From Marinimicrobium alkaliphilum (GTDB taxonomy: Bacteria; Pseudomonadota; Gammaproteobacteria; Pseudomonadales; Cellvibrionaceae): a stretch of DNA of 64,000 bases. The position numbers and the translations under genes are program-made. Each line of letters starts with the position of its first letter. The first letter of the stretch is position 1. Shown here piece after piece: positions 29,586 to 39,515 of this stretch. The stretch is from contig NZ_QGMQ01000009.1 in NCBI RefSeq assembly GCF_003259155.1, forward strand, positions 62,001-126,000, written 5' to 3'. A model generated the notes under the pieces. That model saw only the letters and a list, made by a program, of their open reading frames with translations. It had not been told where the DNA came from and ran no database searches.

Positions 29586-30436
29586 TCAGTCCGCTCTTTT
29601 AGCCGCTTCCCAAAGCCGATCCAGCGCTTCCATGTCTGCATCCTTGAGGGGCGTTTGGCAGTGTTGCTCAACATAGCGAAAGCGGGTTTCAAACTTGCGG
29701 TTGGCGGCACGCAGAGCGGTTTCCGGGTCGATTTTCAGGTGGCGCGCGGTGTTCACCACGGCAAACAGCAGGTCACCCAGCTCCTCAGCGGCATGGATTT
29801 TGTCGCCTGCGGCCACGGCCTCTTCCAGTTCGGTCAGCTCCTCGCGAACCTTGTCGAGCGGGCCATCGACGGCGGGCCAGTCAAAACCCACACCTGACGC
29901 CCGCTTTTGCAGTTTCGCAGCCCGGCTCAGAGCCGGCAGGGTCACGGGCACATCGTCCAGCGTCCCGCTCACGCCCTTCTGGGCCCGCTCTTCCCGCTTG
30001 ATGGCTTCCCAGCGCTGCTTGACCTCGGTGGGTACTTCTGGGCCCGCTCTTCCCGCTTGATGGCTTCCCAGCGCTGCTTGACCTCGGTGGGTACTGAGGC
30101 TTGATCTTCAACCCGGCTCGCCAGGGTGCCGTCGGGAAATACGTGGGGATGGCGGCGAATCAACTTGGCCACCAACTCGGAGACAATACCGGCAAAATCA
30201 AAGTGCCCGTCTTCCTTGCCCAACTGGCTGTAAAAGATCACCTGAAACAGCAGATCGCCCAGCTCTTCACGCAAATGCCCCTGATCGCCGCGCTCGATGG
30301 CGTCGACCACTTCATAGGCTTCTTCAATGGTAGAAGGTGCGATGGTCCGGTAGCTCTGCGCCACATCCCAGGGGCAACCGGTGTCCGGGTCGCGTAGTCG
30401 GGCCATCAGGTATAGCAGATCATCCAACGAATACAT
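29586..30436 (-). pseudogene. mazG: MazG nucleoside triphosphate pyrophosphohydrolase, split by a 59-bp tandem duplication
   Basis: MazG hydrolyses NTPs and helps limit ppGpp-linked stress. The N-terminal half (155 codons, 30436 down to 29969) is normal MazG up to K134, then reads 21 out-of-frame residues. The C-terminal half (128 codons, GTG at 29972 down to 29586) carries the second MazG domain with EELTELEEAVAAGDKIHAAEELGDLLFAVVN. The break is an exact 59-bp tandem repeat (29976-30034 and 30035-30093). Removing one copy restores a 263-residue protein, the standard length. The two halves overlap by 4 bases (GTGA) and each keeps a full domain, so they could still be made as coupled polypeptides. 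It lies 12 bases after relA, as in pseudomonads. Confidence 0.85.
29976..30095. repeat. 59-bp exact tandem duplication inside mazG
   Basis: Copies 29976-30034 and 30035-30093 are identical, and the match extends two more bases (CT), giving 2-bp microhomology at the junction. Because 59 is not a multiple of three, it shifts the reading frame between the two MazG domains. Absence of any difference suggests a recent event, or an assembly artefact. Confidence 0.9.
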
Positions 30437-30448
30437 AGATCGCCTTGT

Positions 30449-32695
30449 TCAGTGCTTGCGTCGCGCCGAGGCGACGTTGGGCAGTTGATTGAGCCGGGTG
30501 AGAATACGGCTCAACTCGTCAAAGCCGCGAATTTCAGCGGTCAATTGCATATCTACCGTGTTTTTACGTTTATCCGACAGGGTTTGCATGGCACTTACAT
30601 TGATCCGCTCGCTGTCGAGCAGCGTGGTGATATCGCGCAACAGCCCGTGTCGATCGTAGGCCTCTATCATGATATCTACCGAGTAAGTACTCTGCGGCGT
30701 CTGGCCCCAGTCCACCTTGATGATGCGCTCGGGCTCATCGGCCTGAAGCTGCAATACATTGTTGCAATCCTGGCGGTGAATGGACACGCCCCGTCCGATG
30801 GTGATGTAGCCGATAATGGCATCCCCCGGCACCGGGTGACAGCAATTGGCAATCTCGGTGAGCAGATTGCCCACCCCTTCGATAAAGAAGTCGGAATCCT
30901 TTTTCCGCGCGTTCTTCGGGACCGATTTGAACGGAATCACCGGCTCCTTGGGGTTGCTCGCATCGAGCATCCGCTGGGCCGCCGCCAGCACCTGACCGAC
31001 GCCGATGTCGCTCGCGCCCACGGCGGCATAGAGATCGTCCAGGCTGGCCATTTTGAGCTTTTTCGCCAGAGCCTGAAAGTCCAGATCCAGCAGCGCCAGG
31101 CGGCGGAATTCGCGATCGAGCAGAGCCTGACCCTCGGCAATATTCTGATCCCGCGCCTGAAGTTTGAACCAGTGCTGGACCCGCGAGCGCGCCCGGGCGG
31201 TGTGCACGTAACCCAGCGCCGGGGACAACCAGTCCCGGCTCGGCGCCTCGCGCTTGCCGGTGATGACTTCCACCTGATCGGCATTGTTGAGTGCGTAGTT
31301 GAGTGGCACGATCCGGTTGTTGACCTTGGCCCCCCGGCAGCGGTGACCAATATCGGTGTGAATCCGGTAGGCGAAGTCCAGAGGCGTCGCCCCCTTGGGC
31401 AGATCGACCACATGGCCCTCGGGGGTAAACACGTACACCCGATCCTGATCGACACCGCCGAGATCGTCCTGGAGTTGCTGGGAGTCCGTACCCAACTCGT
31501 CATGCCACTCAAGCACTTGCCGCAACCAGGCAATCTTCTGCTCGTAGCTGTCCTGGTTAGAGCGGGTGTCCGTACCCTTGTAGCGCCAGTGGGCACACAC
31601 CCCCAGTTCCGCTTCCTCGTGCATGGCCTGGGTGCGGATCTGGATTTCCAGCACCTTGTTTTCCGGACCGATCACCGCCGTGTGCAAGGAGCGGTAGCCG
31701 TTTTCCTTGGGGGAGGCGATATAGTCGTCAAACTCGTGGGGAATGTTCCGCCACAGGGTGTGGACAATCCCCAACACCGAATAACAGTCGCTCACACTCG
31801 GCACCAGAATACGCACCGCGCGGATATCGTAAACCTGGGAAAAGCTGATGCCCTTGCGCTTCATTTTGCGCCAGATGCTGTAGATATGCTTGGCCCGGCC
31901 GGTGACCTCGCCATCGATATTGACCTTGGTCAGCTCGCTGCGCAGCAACGTCAGCACTTCGTCGATATAGGCCTGGCGGGCGAGCCGACGCTCGTCCAGC
32001 AGCTTGGCAATCTGCTTGTACTCCGTCGGTTCCAGGTAGCGGAACGCCAGATCCTCCAGCTCCCACTTGATGTGCCCGATACCCAGGCGGTGCGCCAGAG
32101 GCGCGTAGACATCCGAGACCTCGCGCGCGACCTGGCGTCGACGGGCGGCGCTGGCGTTTTTGACAGCCCGAATGGCACAGGTGCGCTCGGCCAGTTTGAC
32201 CAGAGCCACACGCACGTCGTCAACCATCGCCACCAGCATTTTGCGAATGTTGTCGGCCTGCTCGACCGACTCCTGTCCAAACACACGGCCCTCGCAATCG
32301 CTGCGCTGATAGCTGATCGCCGCCATGCGCAGAACCCCTTTGACCAGCTTGGCCACGGTTTCACCAAAATCGGCTTTAACCTGATCCAGGGCCAGTTTTT
32401 GCTCACGCACGGCCCGGTAGAGCACCGCTGCGACCAGGGTATCCGGGTCGAGCTGTAGATCGGCGAGGATTTCGGCCATCTCCAGGCCGATCAGAAAACA
32501 ACTGGTGCCCTCCCCCCAACTACTCTCTGCATCGCCCGGGCGACTGTCAGCCTCACGCACTGCCTCGCAGGCACGTTCAAGCACTGCCAACGCTGTGTCC
32601 GAATGCGACTGGACGTGAGGCAAGCGGCCAATCCAGGCCTGAATATCGACCGCACCATCGTCAGTGAGCGGGTGATCTTTTCTGACTTTAACCAT
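30449..32695 (-). CDS. relA: RelA (p)ppGpp synthetase
   Basis: RelA (748 residues) makes (p)ppGpp on ribosomes with uncharged tRNA. The N-terminal HD domain is degenerate: the place of the catalytic HD pair reads LYRAVREQ, so hydrolase activity is not expected. The synthetase domain has RAKHIYSIWRKMKRKGISFSQVYDIRAVRI and the substrate loop EFDDYIASPKENGYRSLHTAV. TGS (VYVFTPEGHVVDLPKGATPLDFAYRIHT), zinc-finger/CC (ANCCHPVPGDAIIGYI) and ACT domains follow. It lies between rlmD and mazG, the conserved pseudomonad order. Confidence 0.96.
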   Translation of the reverse strand: MVKVRKDHPLTDDGAVDIQAWIGRLPHVQSHSDTALAVLERACEAVREADSRPGDAESSWGEGTSCFLIGLEMAEILADLQLDPDTLVAAVLYRAVREQKLALDQVKADFGETVAKLVKGVLRMAAISYQRSDCEGRVFGQESVEQADNIRKMLVAMVDDVRVALVKLAERTCAIRAVKNASAARRRQVAREVSDVYAPLAHRLGIGHIKWELEDLAFRYLEPTEYKQIAKLLDERRLARQAYIDEVLTLLRSELTKVNIDGEVTGRAKHIYSIWRKMKRKGISFSQVYDIRAVRILVPSVSDCYSVLGIVHTLWRNIPHEFDDYIASPKENGYRSLHTAVIGPENKVLEIQIRTQAMHEEAELGVCAHWRYKGTDTRSNQDSYEQKIAWLRQVLEWHDELGTDSQQLQDDLGGVDQDRVYVFTPEGHVVDLPKGATPLDFAYRIHTDIGHRCRGAKVNNRIVPLNYALNNADQVEVITGKREAPSRDWLSPALGYVHTARARSRVQHWFKLQARDQNIAEGQALLDREFRRLALLDLDFQALAKKLKMASLDDLYAAVGASDIGVGQVLAAAQRMLDASNPKEPVIPFKSVPKNARKKDSDFFIEGVGNLLTEIANCCHPVPGDAIIGYITIGRGVSIHRQDCNNVLQLQADEPERIIKVDWGQTPQSTYSVDIMIEAYDRHGLLRDITTLLDSERINVSAMQTLSDKRKNTVDMQLTAEIRGFDELSRILTRLNQLPNVASARRKH

Positions 32696-32728
32696 AATTG
32701 TTTACAACATTCTCCATTGTCGACACCG

Positions 32729-34114
32729 TCAAGCGCGAACAAACAACGCCATTGACTCCACATGCGCAGTGTGCGGAAACATATCCAAGACCCCGAGGGA
32801 CTGCAACCTGAAGCCCTGGGCTGCCAGTATTTTGGCATCACGCGCCAAGGTCGCGGGATTGCAGGACACATAGACCAGACGACGGGCCGAGAGTTGCCCA
32901 ACGTGCTCAACCACGGCTTGAGCACCATCGCGGGGCGGATCGAGCAAAATAGCATCAATTTTGCCCCGTTCACGCTCAAAACGTCGGGCGTCGATATCGG
33001 CCAGGTCGGCCCGGACGAAATCAGCACGTTCTATGCCATTGGCTCGGGCATTGTCGTGAGCTCGGGCGACCATGCTGGCGACCCCCTCGACCCCGAGCAC
33101 CTCCCCCGCCCGGCGCGCCAGCGGCAGGGTGAAGTTGCCAATCCCACAGAACAGGTCCAGCACCCGATCATCCTGCGTCGGGGCCAGCAGGTCCAGTGCC
33201 TGACTGACCATGGCGCGATTGACAGCGGGATTGATCTGGATAAAGTCGCCAGGGTGGAAGCTCAAGCGCAAGTCACCGTCGGGGTGTTCGCCGTCGAGAC
33301 GGTATTGCAGGCGCGGATCACAGGGTTCACCGTCGAGAGCCGTCAGGCCGTCTGCCCCGGCATCCAGCCAGACACGCGCTTTGGCGCTCACGGCCAATTC
33401 CCCCAGGCCGGCGCGATCGCCGTCGGTCAGCGCGCGCACATGGCGCACAATCAATGCGGCGCCTTCGGCATCGGCCACCAACTCCACATGCGTCACAGCT
33501 TTGTGCGCCTGAAGCCCGGCGAGCCAGCCGCTCAGGGGCAGGATCAGTGCATTCAACTCGGGCGTCAGCACCCAACAGCTTTTAATCGGTGTCAGGCGCC
33601 GGCTCTGGCGCTCGCGGAAACCAAAGGTAACGCTGCCATCACGGTTATACCAAACCGCCAGCCGGGCCCGGTTGCGATAGCCCTGACTGGCGCTGGTGAT
33701 GGGCGCCAGGACCTGCTCCGGCTCCAGTCCGGCCCAGCGCTGAAGCTGGTCCAGTAGCGCCGACTGCTTGTGAGCCAACTGCTGCTCGGGCGCCAGGTGC
33801 TGCAACTGACAACCCCCACAGCGGCTATAGTGCGCACACGGCGGCTCAACGCGCGTCGGGGCGGCCTCTATTACGGTTGTCGCAACGGCCTCTGCAAACT
33901 TGCCTTGCTCGCGCAACAGCAACGCCTCGACCCGCTCCCCGGGCAGAGCATTGTCGACAAACAGGGTTTTGCCGTGCCAGTCGCCAATGCCCCGGCCGTC
34001 GTGGCTCATCCGGCTGATACTCAATTCGCCCAAGGGGCGCTGAATCTGGGGCTTGGCCTGCGGCCGGCCGCGCCTGGAGGGTGCCCGGCGCGAATGCTCG
34101 CGCCGCCTACTCAT
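32729..34114 (-). CDS. rlmD: 23S rRNA (uracil-5-)-methyltransferase RlmD
   Basis: RlmD (461 residues from the ATG at 34114) methylates U1939 of 23S rRNA. A TRAM domain (SISRMSHDGRGIGDWHGKTLFVDNALPGE) is followed by the iron-sulfur cysteines in PPCAHYSRCGGCQLQHL. The SAM site is at DDRVLDLFCGIGNFTLPLARRAGEVLGVEG, DPPRDGA holds the NPPY-like motif, and the nucleophile is in YVSCNPATLARD. A basic Arg-rich N-terminus (SRRREHSRRAPSRRGR) may bind rRNA. It overlaps the cysM stop by 8 bases. Confidence 0.94.
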   Translation of the reverse strand: MSRRREHSRRAPSRRGRPQAKPQIQRPLGELSISRMSHDGRGIGDWHGKTLFVDNALPGERVEALLLREQGKFAEAVATTVIEAAPTRVEPPCAHYSRCGGCQLQHLAPEQQLAHKQSALLDQLQRWAGLEPEQVLAPITSASQGYRNRARLAVWYNRDGSVTFGFRERQSRRLTPIKSCWVLTPELNALILPLSGWLAGLQAHKAVTHVELVADAEGAALIVRHVRALTDGDRAGLGELAVSAKARVWLDAGADGLTALDGEPCDPRLQYRLDGEHPDGDLRLSFHPGDFIQINPAVNRAMVSQALDLLAPTQDDRVLDLFCGIGNFTLPLARRAGEVLGVEGVASMVARAHDNARANGIERADFVRADLADIDARRFERERGKIDAILLDPPRDGAQAVVEHVGQLSARRLVYVSCNPATLARDAKILAAQGFRLQSLGVLDMFPHTAHVESMALFVRA

Positions 34115-34997
34115 TAAATACCCCAGAGGACAGGTAGCGGTCGCCCCGGTCACAGACAATCGCCACGATCACAGCATTGCTGACCTGGGCGCTGAGATCC
34201 AGTGCTGCCGCTACCGCTCCCCCGGATGAGACACCACAAAAGATCCCCTCGCGCCGGGCCAGCTCACGCATGGTGTGCTCGGCCCGGGCCTGGGACATAT
34301 TCACCACCCGATCGACCCGGGCAGCATCGTAGATGCTGGGAAGGTACGCCTCGGGCCAGCGCCGGATACCGGGAATGCTCGCGCCGTCCTCCGGCTGCAG
34401 ACCAATAATTTCGATGGCGGGGTTTTGCTCCTTCAGGTAGCGGGAAACCCCCATGATGGTGCCCGTGGTGCCCATGGAGCTGACAAAGTGCGTCACTTTG
34501 CCTTCAGACTGTTGCCAGATCTCCGGACCGGTGCCCTCGTAATGCGCTCGGGGGTTATCGGCATTCCCAAACTGATCCAGCACCCTACCCTTGCCCTCGG
34601 CCTGCATCTTCAGCGCCAGGTCGCGCGCGCCCTCCATGGAGGCCTCCTTGGATACCAGAATCAGCTCTGCCCCAAAGGCGGTCATCGCCGCCTTGCGCTC
34701 CGCGGTGCTGTTATCCGGCATAATCAGAATCATGCGGTAGCCTTTGATGGCCGCTGCCATCGCCAGGGCAATACCGGTGTTGCCGCTGGTCGCCTCAATA
34801 AGGGTGTCGCCGGGCTTGATCAACCCGCGCTCCTCGGCGCACTGAATCATTGATACGGCCGCACGATCCTTGACCGAACCCGCAGGGTTATTGCCTTCAA
34901 GCTTTACCAAAATCTCGTTGCTGGTCTCGCCTGGCAGACGCTGCAAGCGCACCAGTGGAGTATTGCCAACATAAGCTTCGATCGTGGGAAACGCCAT
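34107..34997 (-). CDS. cysM: Cysteine synthase B (O-acetylserine / thiosulfate sulfhydrylase)
   Basis: CysM (296 residues from the ATG at 34997) is a PLP enzyme that makes cysteine or S-sulfocysteine. The PLP lysine lies in LVKLEGNNPAGSVKDRAA, the substrate loop in EATSGNTGIALAMAA, and the phosphate loop in SSMGTTGTIMGVSRYLKE. RWPEAYLPSIYDAARVDRVV matches the CysM rather than CysK subgroup. GAGG lies five bases before the chosen ATG; a GTG two codons upstream overlaps this site. It is first in a cysM-rlmD-relA-mazG array, divergent from the sensor kinase. Confidence 0.95.
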   Translation of the reverse strand: MAFPTIEAYVGNTPLVRLQRLPGETSNEILVKLEGNNPAGSVKDRAAVSMIQCAEERGLIKPGDTLIEATSGNTGIALAMAAAIKGYRMILIMPDNSTAERKAAMTAFGAELILVSKEASMEGARDLALKMQAEGKGRVLDQFGNADNPRAHYEGTGPEIWQQSEGKVTHFVSSMGTTGTIMGVSRYLKEQNPAIEIIGLQPEDGASIPGIRRWPEAYLPSIYDAARVDRVVNMSQARAEHTMRELARREGIFCGVSSGGAVAAALDLSAQVSNAVIVAIVCDRGDRYLSSGVFNE

Positions 34998-35108
34998 AAA
35001 CACCTCAAAATACGCGTCATGCGGTTGCGGCGAGCCGCAAAGGGGGCTTATTCTACCGCCGAACGCCCCCTGACGAAACTCACACCCACTACAGGCCCTG
35101 GCTGACCC

Positions 35109-37946
35109 ATGAAAAAAGATAAAAGCCTGAAGGCGGAAATCTGGCGCTTTATTCTGATTCCCGCCGTCACCATTAGCCTGCTGCTCTCGGGCACTCTCGC
35201 CTACCTGTATCTGGCGCAGCTACATCAGTACGTGGAGGTGCGTAATCAGACCTATGTGCGCAAAACCGTCAAATTGGCCGAAAGTGACCATCAGGAGCTG
35301 CTCGAGCCGCTCTTGACGTCGCAACTGGAAGAGCACTTTATTCGGGCACTGGCGGTGCACTACCCGGACGGCTCCCGCCTTCAGGTGGGCCCAGGCTTTA
35401 TCGAACCGCTTACCCCTCTGAATGAGCCTCGCCAACACCCGGGCCGTGTCGAAACCCCTCGCAGCGTGCGCTACACACAGGCTCTGAGCCCCGGGCGCGA
35501 CGGCAGCAGCAGGGGCTGGGTTGAAGTTGAATTGCTCAACGCGCCCATGCAGGTTATCCACTACCAAACGCTACTGACCACCGGTGTCGTGGCACTGATC
35601 GGGATTCTGCTGACCGTCATCCTGTCCCTGCGCCTGCAGCGGCGCATCAATCGCCCGGTCGAACACATCCGGCAGATCATCGAGGGCATCACCCGCGGCC
35701 AGTACGATCGAAAAGTCGAGCCTCAACGCAGCCGGGAATTCCACGACCTGGCCACCGCCGTAAACACCATGGCCGAAATCCAGGGGCGCGCTCAACAGGA
35801 ATTGCAACTGCACATCGACCAGGCGACCGAAGACCTGCGCGAAACCCTGGAAACCATCGAGATCCAGAATATCGAGCTGGACATGGCGCGCAAGGAAGCG
35901 CTCGAGGCAAGCCGGGTGAAGTCCGAGTTCCTGGCCAACACCAGCCACGAGATTCGCACGCCGCTCAACGGTATTCTCGGATTTACCAACCTGTTGCTCA
36001 AAACCGAGCTGGGAGAGCAGCAACTGGAATATTTGCACACCATTCGCGACTCATCCCAGAACCTGCTCACCACTATCAACGACATTCTCGATTTTTCAAA
36101 AATCGAAGCGGGCAAGTTTTCGCTCGACTATACCCCTTTGCATCTTCGCTCCCTGATCGAGGAAACCGTCCACAACCTGGCCGCTGACGCGCACGAAAAA
36201 CACCTGCAACTGCTCACCTTTATTCAGCGCGATGTTCCCCTGCACTTGCTGGGGGACCCAATGCGTATCAAACAAGTCCTCAGTAATCTGGTGGGCAATG
36301 CCATCAAGTTCAGTGATGCTGGCAATATTGTTATCGAGGTGCAGACCCTCGCGCGCCAGGATAACCAGACCACGCTGAAAATTACGGTCACCGACCAGGG
36401 AGTGGGCCTTGTCGAGGATCAGGTCAGCGACCTGTTCAACGCCTTTGCGCAAGCCGACGGATCGACCACCCGCCTCCACGGCGGCACCGGGCTCGGGCTG
36501 GCCATCAGTAAGGGGTTGGTTGAGCGCATGGGCGGAGAAATCGGGATCAACCAACACCAGACCCAAGGCGCCCAGTTCTGGTTTACCCTCCGTCTAGGCG
36601 TCGATCCCCACCAACCGCAAGCGGCGATTCCCTCAGAGCTGAGCGGCCAGCGAATTCTGATTTGTGGTGAAGAAGCTGAGGCCAGTCGTCAGCTCAGCCA
36701 TTTACTCGACCACTGGGAAATCGAGAGCCAACTGATTGCCACCGTCCACGACATCTTCCCGGCCTTGCGCGAAGCCGCTCAAGCCAAACGGCCATACCGG
36801 GCCGTAATCCTGGATCTGGCGCCGGCCGAGCGACGCATTCAGCCAGTGTTACTTGGCAACCTGACCGAGCAGTTGGAAGACGAGTTCGACTGCAAAGTGA
36901 TCGCCTGCTGCACGCCCGCCCATCAGCGCATGCTGCGCTCCCAAAACCCGGATCTGAACACCGAATTTGTCACTCGCCCAGTCAGTTATCAGGCACTGCT
37001 CGATGCCCTCGCCCGCGCCCTCAGCATCACGCTTCAAGGCGCAGCGCCGGGGACACCGGCGGTCCCTGTAAAAACGCGCCCGACGCGCGTACTGGTGGTC
37101 GATGACAACCCCGCCAACCTGCAGCTGGCAAGTGAGCTGCTGCGCGACCTGAAGGTCGAGGTCAGCCAAGCCCGCAGCGGCAGACAAACACTGGATATTT
37201 GTGAACACGCGGACTTCGACCTGATATTAATGGATATCCAAATGCCCGGGATGGATGGCATAGAAACGACTCGCCACTTGCGGGAAAACAACCGGGTCAG
37301 CCGACGCACGCCCATTATTGCCCTGACCGCGCATTCAATTACCGAGCAAAAAGCGGAACTGTTGATTGCGGGTATGGACGATTGCCTGAGCAAACCTGTT
37401 AGCGAGAGCCAGCTCGCACATCTGCTTAACCGCTGGCTCGGCGATCGTGCGGCCGCCCGAGCCGCGCTGACACCCTCGGTGCCGGCGCCATCACCTTCGA
37501 GCGCAGAGTCTGAGTCTGAGCCCGAGCTCAATGCCAGCCCTGTGGATATCCTCCGCTGCCTGAAGCTGGCCAACAACAAGCCGACACTGGCCAAGGATAT
37601 GCTGACGATGCTCATCGAAGGCTTGCCCGCGGAGCAGAAAGCCATCAATCAGGCTTTTCGCGAGCGCGACTATGAGCGCCTGGAGGAGCAGGTTCACCGC
37701 CTTTACGGCAGCAGCTGCTATTGTGGCGTACCCTACCTGAAAAGTATTAGCGGACTGCTGGACAAGATGCTGCAGAAACAAAGTTACGGTCAATTGGAAG
37801 GAGCTGTCACCAGTCTCAACAACCAGATCACCGCCCTACTGCAGTGGAGCTACAACCGCGACATTGATGCGTTATTTGACCTGGGTGTGAGTACCGGCGA
37901 AGAGCGCGCGACTGTGCAGGGGACGAATACCGAGCAAGGGGCGTAG
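35109..37946 (+). CDS. BarA/GacS-type hybrid sensor histidine kinase
   Basis: A 945-residue tripartite hybrid kinase. Two membrane segments (14-36 and 155-175) flank a periplasmic domain, with HAMP at ~176-230. HisKA has the phospho-His at residue 280 (SEFLANTSHEIRTPLNGILGF). HATPase motifs include GNAIKFSDAGN and GGTGLGLAISKGLV. A degenerate receiver-like domain (~515-640) precedes a true receiver (RVLVVDDNPANL, phospho-Asp near 708 in LILMDIQMPG) and a C-terminal Hpt domain with VHRLYGSSCYCGVP. This is the GacS/BarA layout that phosphorylates a GacA/UvrY regulator controlling CsrA/RsmA small RNAs. Its place beside cysM matches gacS in pseudomonads. The 3' end overlaps recO by 75 bases. Confidence 0.93.
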   Translation: MKKDKSLKAEIWRFILIPAVTISLLLSGTLAYLYLAQLHQYVEVRNQTYVRKTVKLAESDHQELLEPLLTSQLEEHFIRALAVHYPDGSRLQVGPGFIEPLTPLNEPRQHPGRVETPRSVRYTQALSPGRDGSSRGWVEVELLNAPMQVIHYQTLLTTGVVALIGILLTVILSLRLQRRINRPVEHIRQIIEGITRGQYDRKVEPQRSREFHDLATAVNTMAEIQGRAQQELQLHIDQATEDLRETLETIEIQNIELDMARKEALEASRVKSEFLANTSHEIRTPLNGILGFTNLLLKTELGEQQLEYLHTIRDSSQNLLTTINDILDFSKIEAGKFSLDYTPLHLRSLIEETVHNLAADAHEKHLQLLTFIQRDVPLHLLGDPMRIKQVLSNLVGNAIKFSDAGNIVIEVQTLARQDNQTTLKITVTDQGVGLVEDQVSDLFNAFAQADGSTTRLHGGTGLGLAISKGLVERMGGEIGINQHQTQGAQFWFTLRLGVDPHQPQAAIPSELSGQRILICGEEAEASRQLSHLLDHWEIESQLIATVHDIFPALREAAQAKRPYRAVILDLAPAERRIQPVLLGNLTEQLEDEFDCKVIACCTPAHQRMLRSQNPDLNTEFVTRPVSYQALLDALARALSITLQGAAPGTPAVPVKTRPTRVLVVDDNPANLQLASELLRDLKVEVSQARSGRQTLDICEHADFDLILMDIQMPGMDGIETTRHLRENNRVSRRTPIIALTAHSITEQKAELLIAGMDDCLSKPVSESQLAHLLNRWLGDRAAARAALTPSVPAPSPSSAESESEPELNASPVDILRCLKLANNKPTLAKDMLTMLIEGLPAEQKAINQAFRERDYERLEEQVHRLYGSSCYCGVPYLKSISGLLDKMLQKQSYGQLEGAVTSLNNQITALLQWSYNRDIDALFDLGVSTGEERATVQGTNTEQGA

Positions 37947-38588
37947 CAACTGACGCGTAAGGGCCTTGGCCTGGCGTCGGCAGAGCTCATCGGCATAGTC
38001 GCCGGTGTTGATGGCCAAAAGGTGGCCACCGCTGATTTTCGCGCGCTCGTCATCCCCTTCACGCCAGGGGACGAAACCCGCGTCAGCCACTAGCCGGTAG
38101 TGGCCCTGCGGCTCGATCGGCGCACCACTCTCGGCCTGTTCGGTAAAAGAAATACCATAGCCGAGATCGGCCAACAGGTTAAACTCAAACGCCCGCAATA
38201 CAGGCTCAACATCGGTGCATGCTTGAAGCTGGTACAGGCTGTCCTGATAATGTTCAAACAGCGACGGGGAAGCATCCTGCTCCGGTAACAGACGCACCAA
38301 CAGTTCATTCAGGTAGAGTCCGGAAAAGGACGCAAGCCCCTGCAGGGCCAACACCGGTGCATCGGCTTCAATACCGGTTAGCGTCTTGAGGTTGCCGCGC
38401 CCCTGGGCACTGAGCAAAATACGGCCAAAGGGGTTGAGTAACTGACGCCGGGGACTCTTGCGCTGACGGACCCCTCGCGCTACCACCGACAAGCGCCCAC
38501 AATCGCGGGTAAATACATCCACCAGCAGGCTGGTATCCCGGTAGGGACGAGTGTGCAGGACGTAGGCAGGCTCAAACGCCAGTTGCAC
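37872..38588 (-). CDS. recO: DNA repair protein RecO
   Basis: RecO (238 residues) loads RecA on SSB-coated DNA in the RecFOR pathway. The N-terminal OB fold reads PAYVLHTRPYRDTSLLVDVFTRDCGRLSVVARGVRQRKS, and the helical part includes GLYLNELLVRLLPEQDASPSLFEHYQ. The start overlaps nothing and lies 10 bases after era, forming lepA-lepB-DUF4845-rnc-era-recO. Its C-terminal codons overlap the end of the convergent sensor kinase gene. Confidence 0.93.
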   Translation of the reverse strand: MQLAFEPAYVLHTRPYRDTSLLVDVFTRDCGRLSVVARGVRQRKSPRRQLLNPFGRILLSAQGRGNLKTLTGIEADAPVLALQGLASFSGLYLNELLVRLLPEQDASPSLFEHYQDSLYQLQACTDVEPVLRAFEFNLLADLGYGISFTEQAESGAPIEPQGHYRLVADAGFVPWREGDDERAKISGGHLLAINTGDYADELCRRQAKALTRQLLRPLLGIRPLHSRALFAGTHTQVK

Positions 38589-38598
38589 GGTCGACTAC

Positions 38599-39504
38599 CT
38601 AGAGGTCGTCGTAGCCCAGGCTGCGCAGGGCCCGCACGTCATCAGACCAGCCCGAGCGAACCTTAACCCACAATCGCAGCATGATTTTATTGTCGAACAG
38701 GGACTCCATATCCTGGCGCGCCTGCTGCCCGATCTGCTTGAGGCGGTCACCTTTCTCACCGATCAGAATCCGTTTTTGGCCTTCGCGCTCGACCAGAATG
38801 CAGGCCGAAATATGCAGCGTCTTCCCGTCGTGTTTATACTCTTCAATCTCCACCGCCATCTGGTAGGGCAGCTCGTCACCCAACTGCCGGGTAATTTTTT
38901 CCCGTACAATTTCTGCCGCCATAAAACGCGAACTGCGATCAGTAATCTGATCTTCCGGGTAAAAATACTCGCCTTCAGGCAGATGCTCGAGGATCACCGC
39001 TTCGAGGCGATCCAGATTCGTGTTGCGCAACGCCGACACCGGAATAATCTCCGCCTTCGGCAGACGCTCGGCCAGCTTCTGCAGGTGCGGCAAGAGGGTA
39101 TTTTTACTCTCCACCTTGTCGACTTTATTCACCACGATAAGCACCGGACAGCCGGACTGCTCAACTTGCAGAGCCACCATTTCGTCCTCTTCGGTCCAGA
39201 CGCTCCGGTCGACCACAAACACCACCAAATCGACATCGCGAATCGCACTGCTGGCGGCCTTGTTCATATAGCGATTGATCGCCTTCACCTCGGCCTGATG
39301 CACCCCGGGCGTATCGACGAAAACGATTTGGTAATCGTTGCCGGATTTTATACCTACCACCTTGTTGCGGGTGGTTTGGGGTTTGCGTGAGGTGATACTG
39401 ACCTTCTGCCCCAGCAGATGATTGAGCAGCGTCGATTTGCCGACGTTGGGTCGGCCGACAATGGCGACAAAGCCGCAACGATTATGGGTGGATGCATCGG
39501 ACAT
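38599..39504 (-). CDS. era: GTPase Era
   Basis: Era (301 residues from the ATG at 39504) binds the 3' end of 16S rRNA in 30S assembly. G1 is [10 protein letters not shown]2/G3 are in QTTRNKVVG and DTPGVHQ, and G4 is NKVDKV. The KH domain has [39 protein letters not shown] precedes the ATG. Upstream in-frame codons to 39621 fall inside rnc and are rejected. It follows rnc by 11 bases. Confidence 0.96.
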   Translation of the reverse strand: MSDASTHNRCGFVAIVGRPNVGKSTLLNHLLGQKVSITSRKPQTTRNKVVGIKSGNDYQIVFVDTPGVHQAEVKAINRYMNKAASSAIRDVDLVVFVVDRSVWTEEDEMVALQVEQSGCPVLIVVNKVDKVESKNTLLPHLQKLAERLPKAEIIPVSALRNTNLDRLEAVILEHLPEGEYFYPEDQITDRSSRFMAAEIVREKITRQLGDELPYQMAVEIEEYKHDGKTLHISACILVEREGQKRILIGEKGDRLKQIGQQARQDMESLFDNKIMLRLWVKVRSGWSDDVRALRSLGYDDL

Positions 39505-39515
39505 GCTAATAAACC

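Noticed and set aside
30452-32458. Open frame of about 668 codons opposite relA
   Set aside because: Antisense shadow of relA; no recognisable motifs or ribosome binding site.
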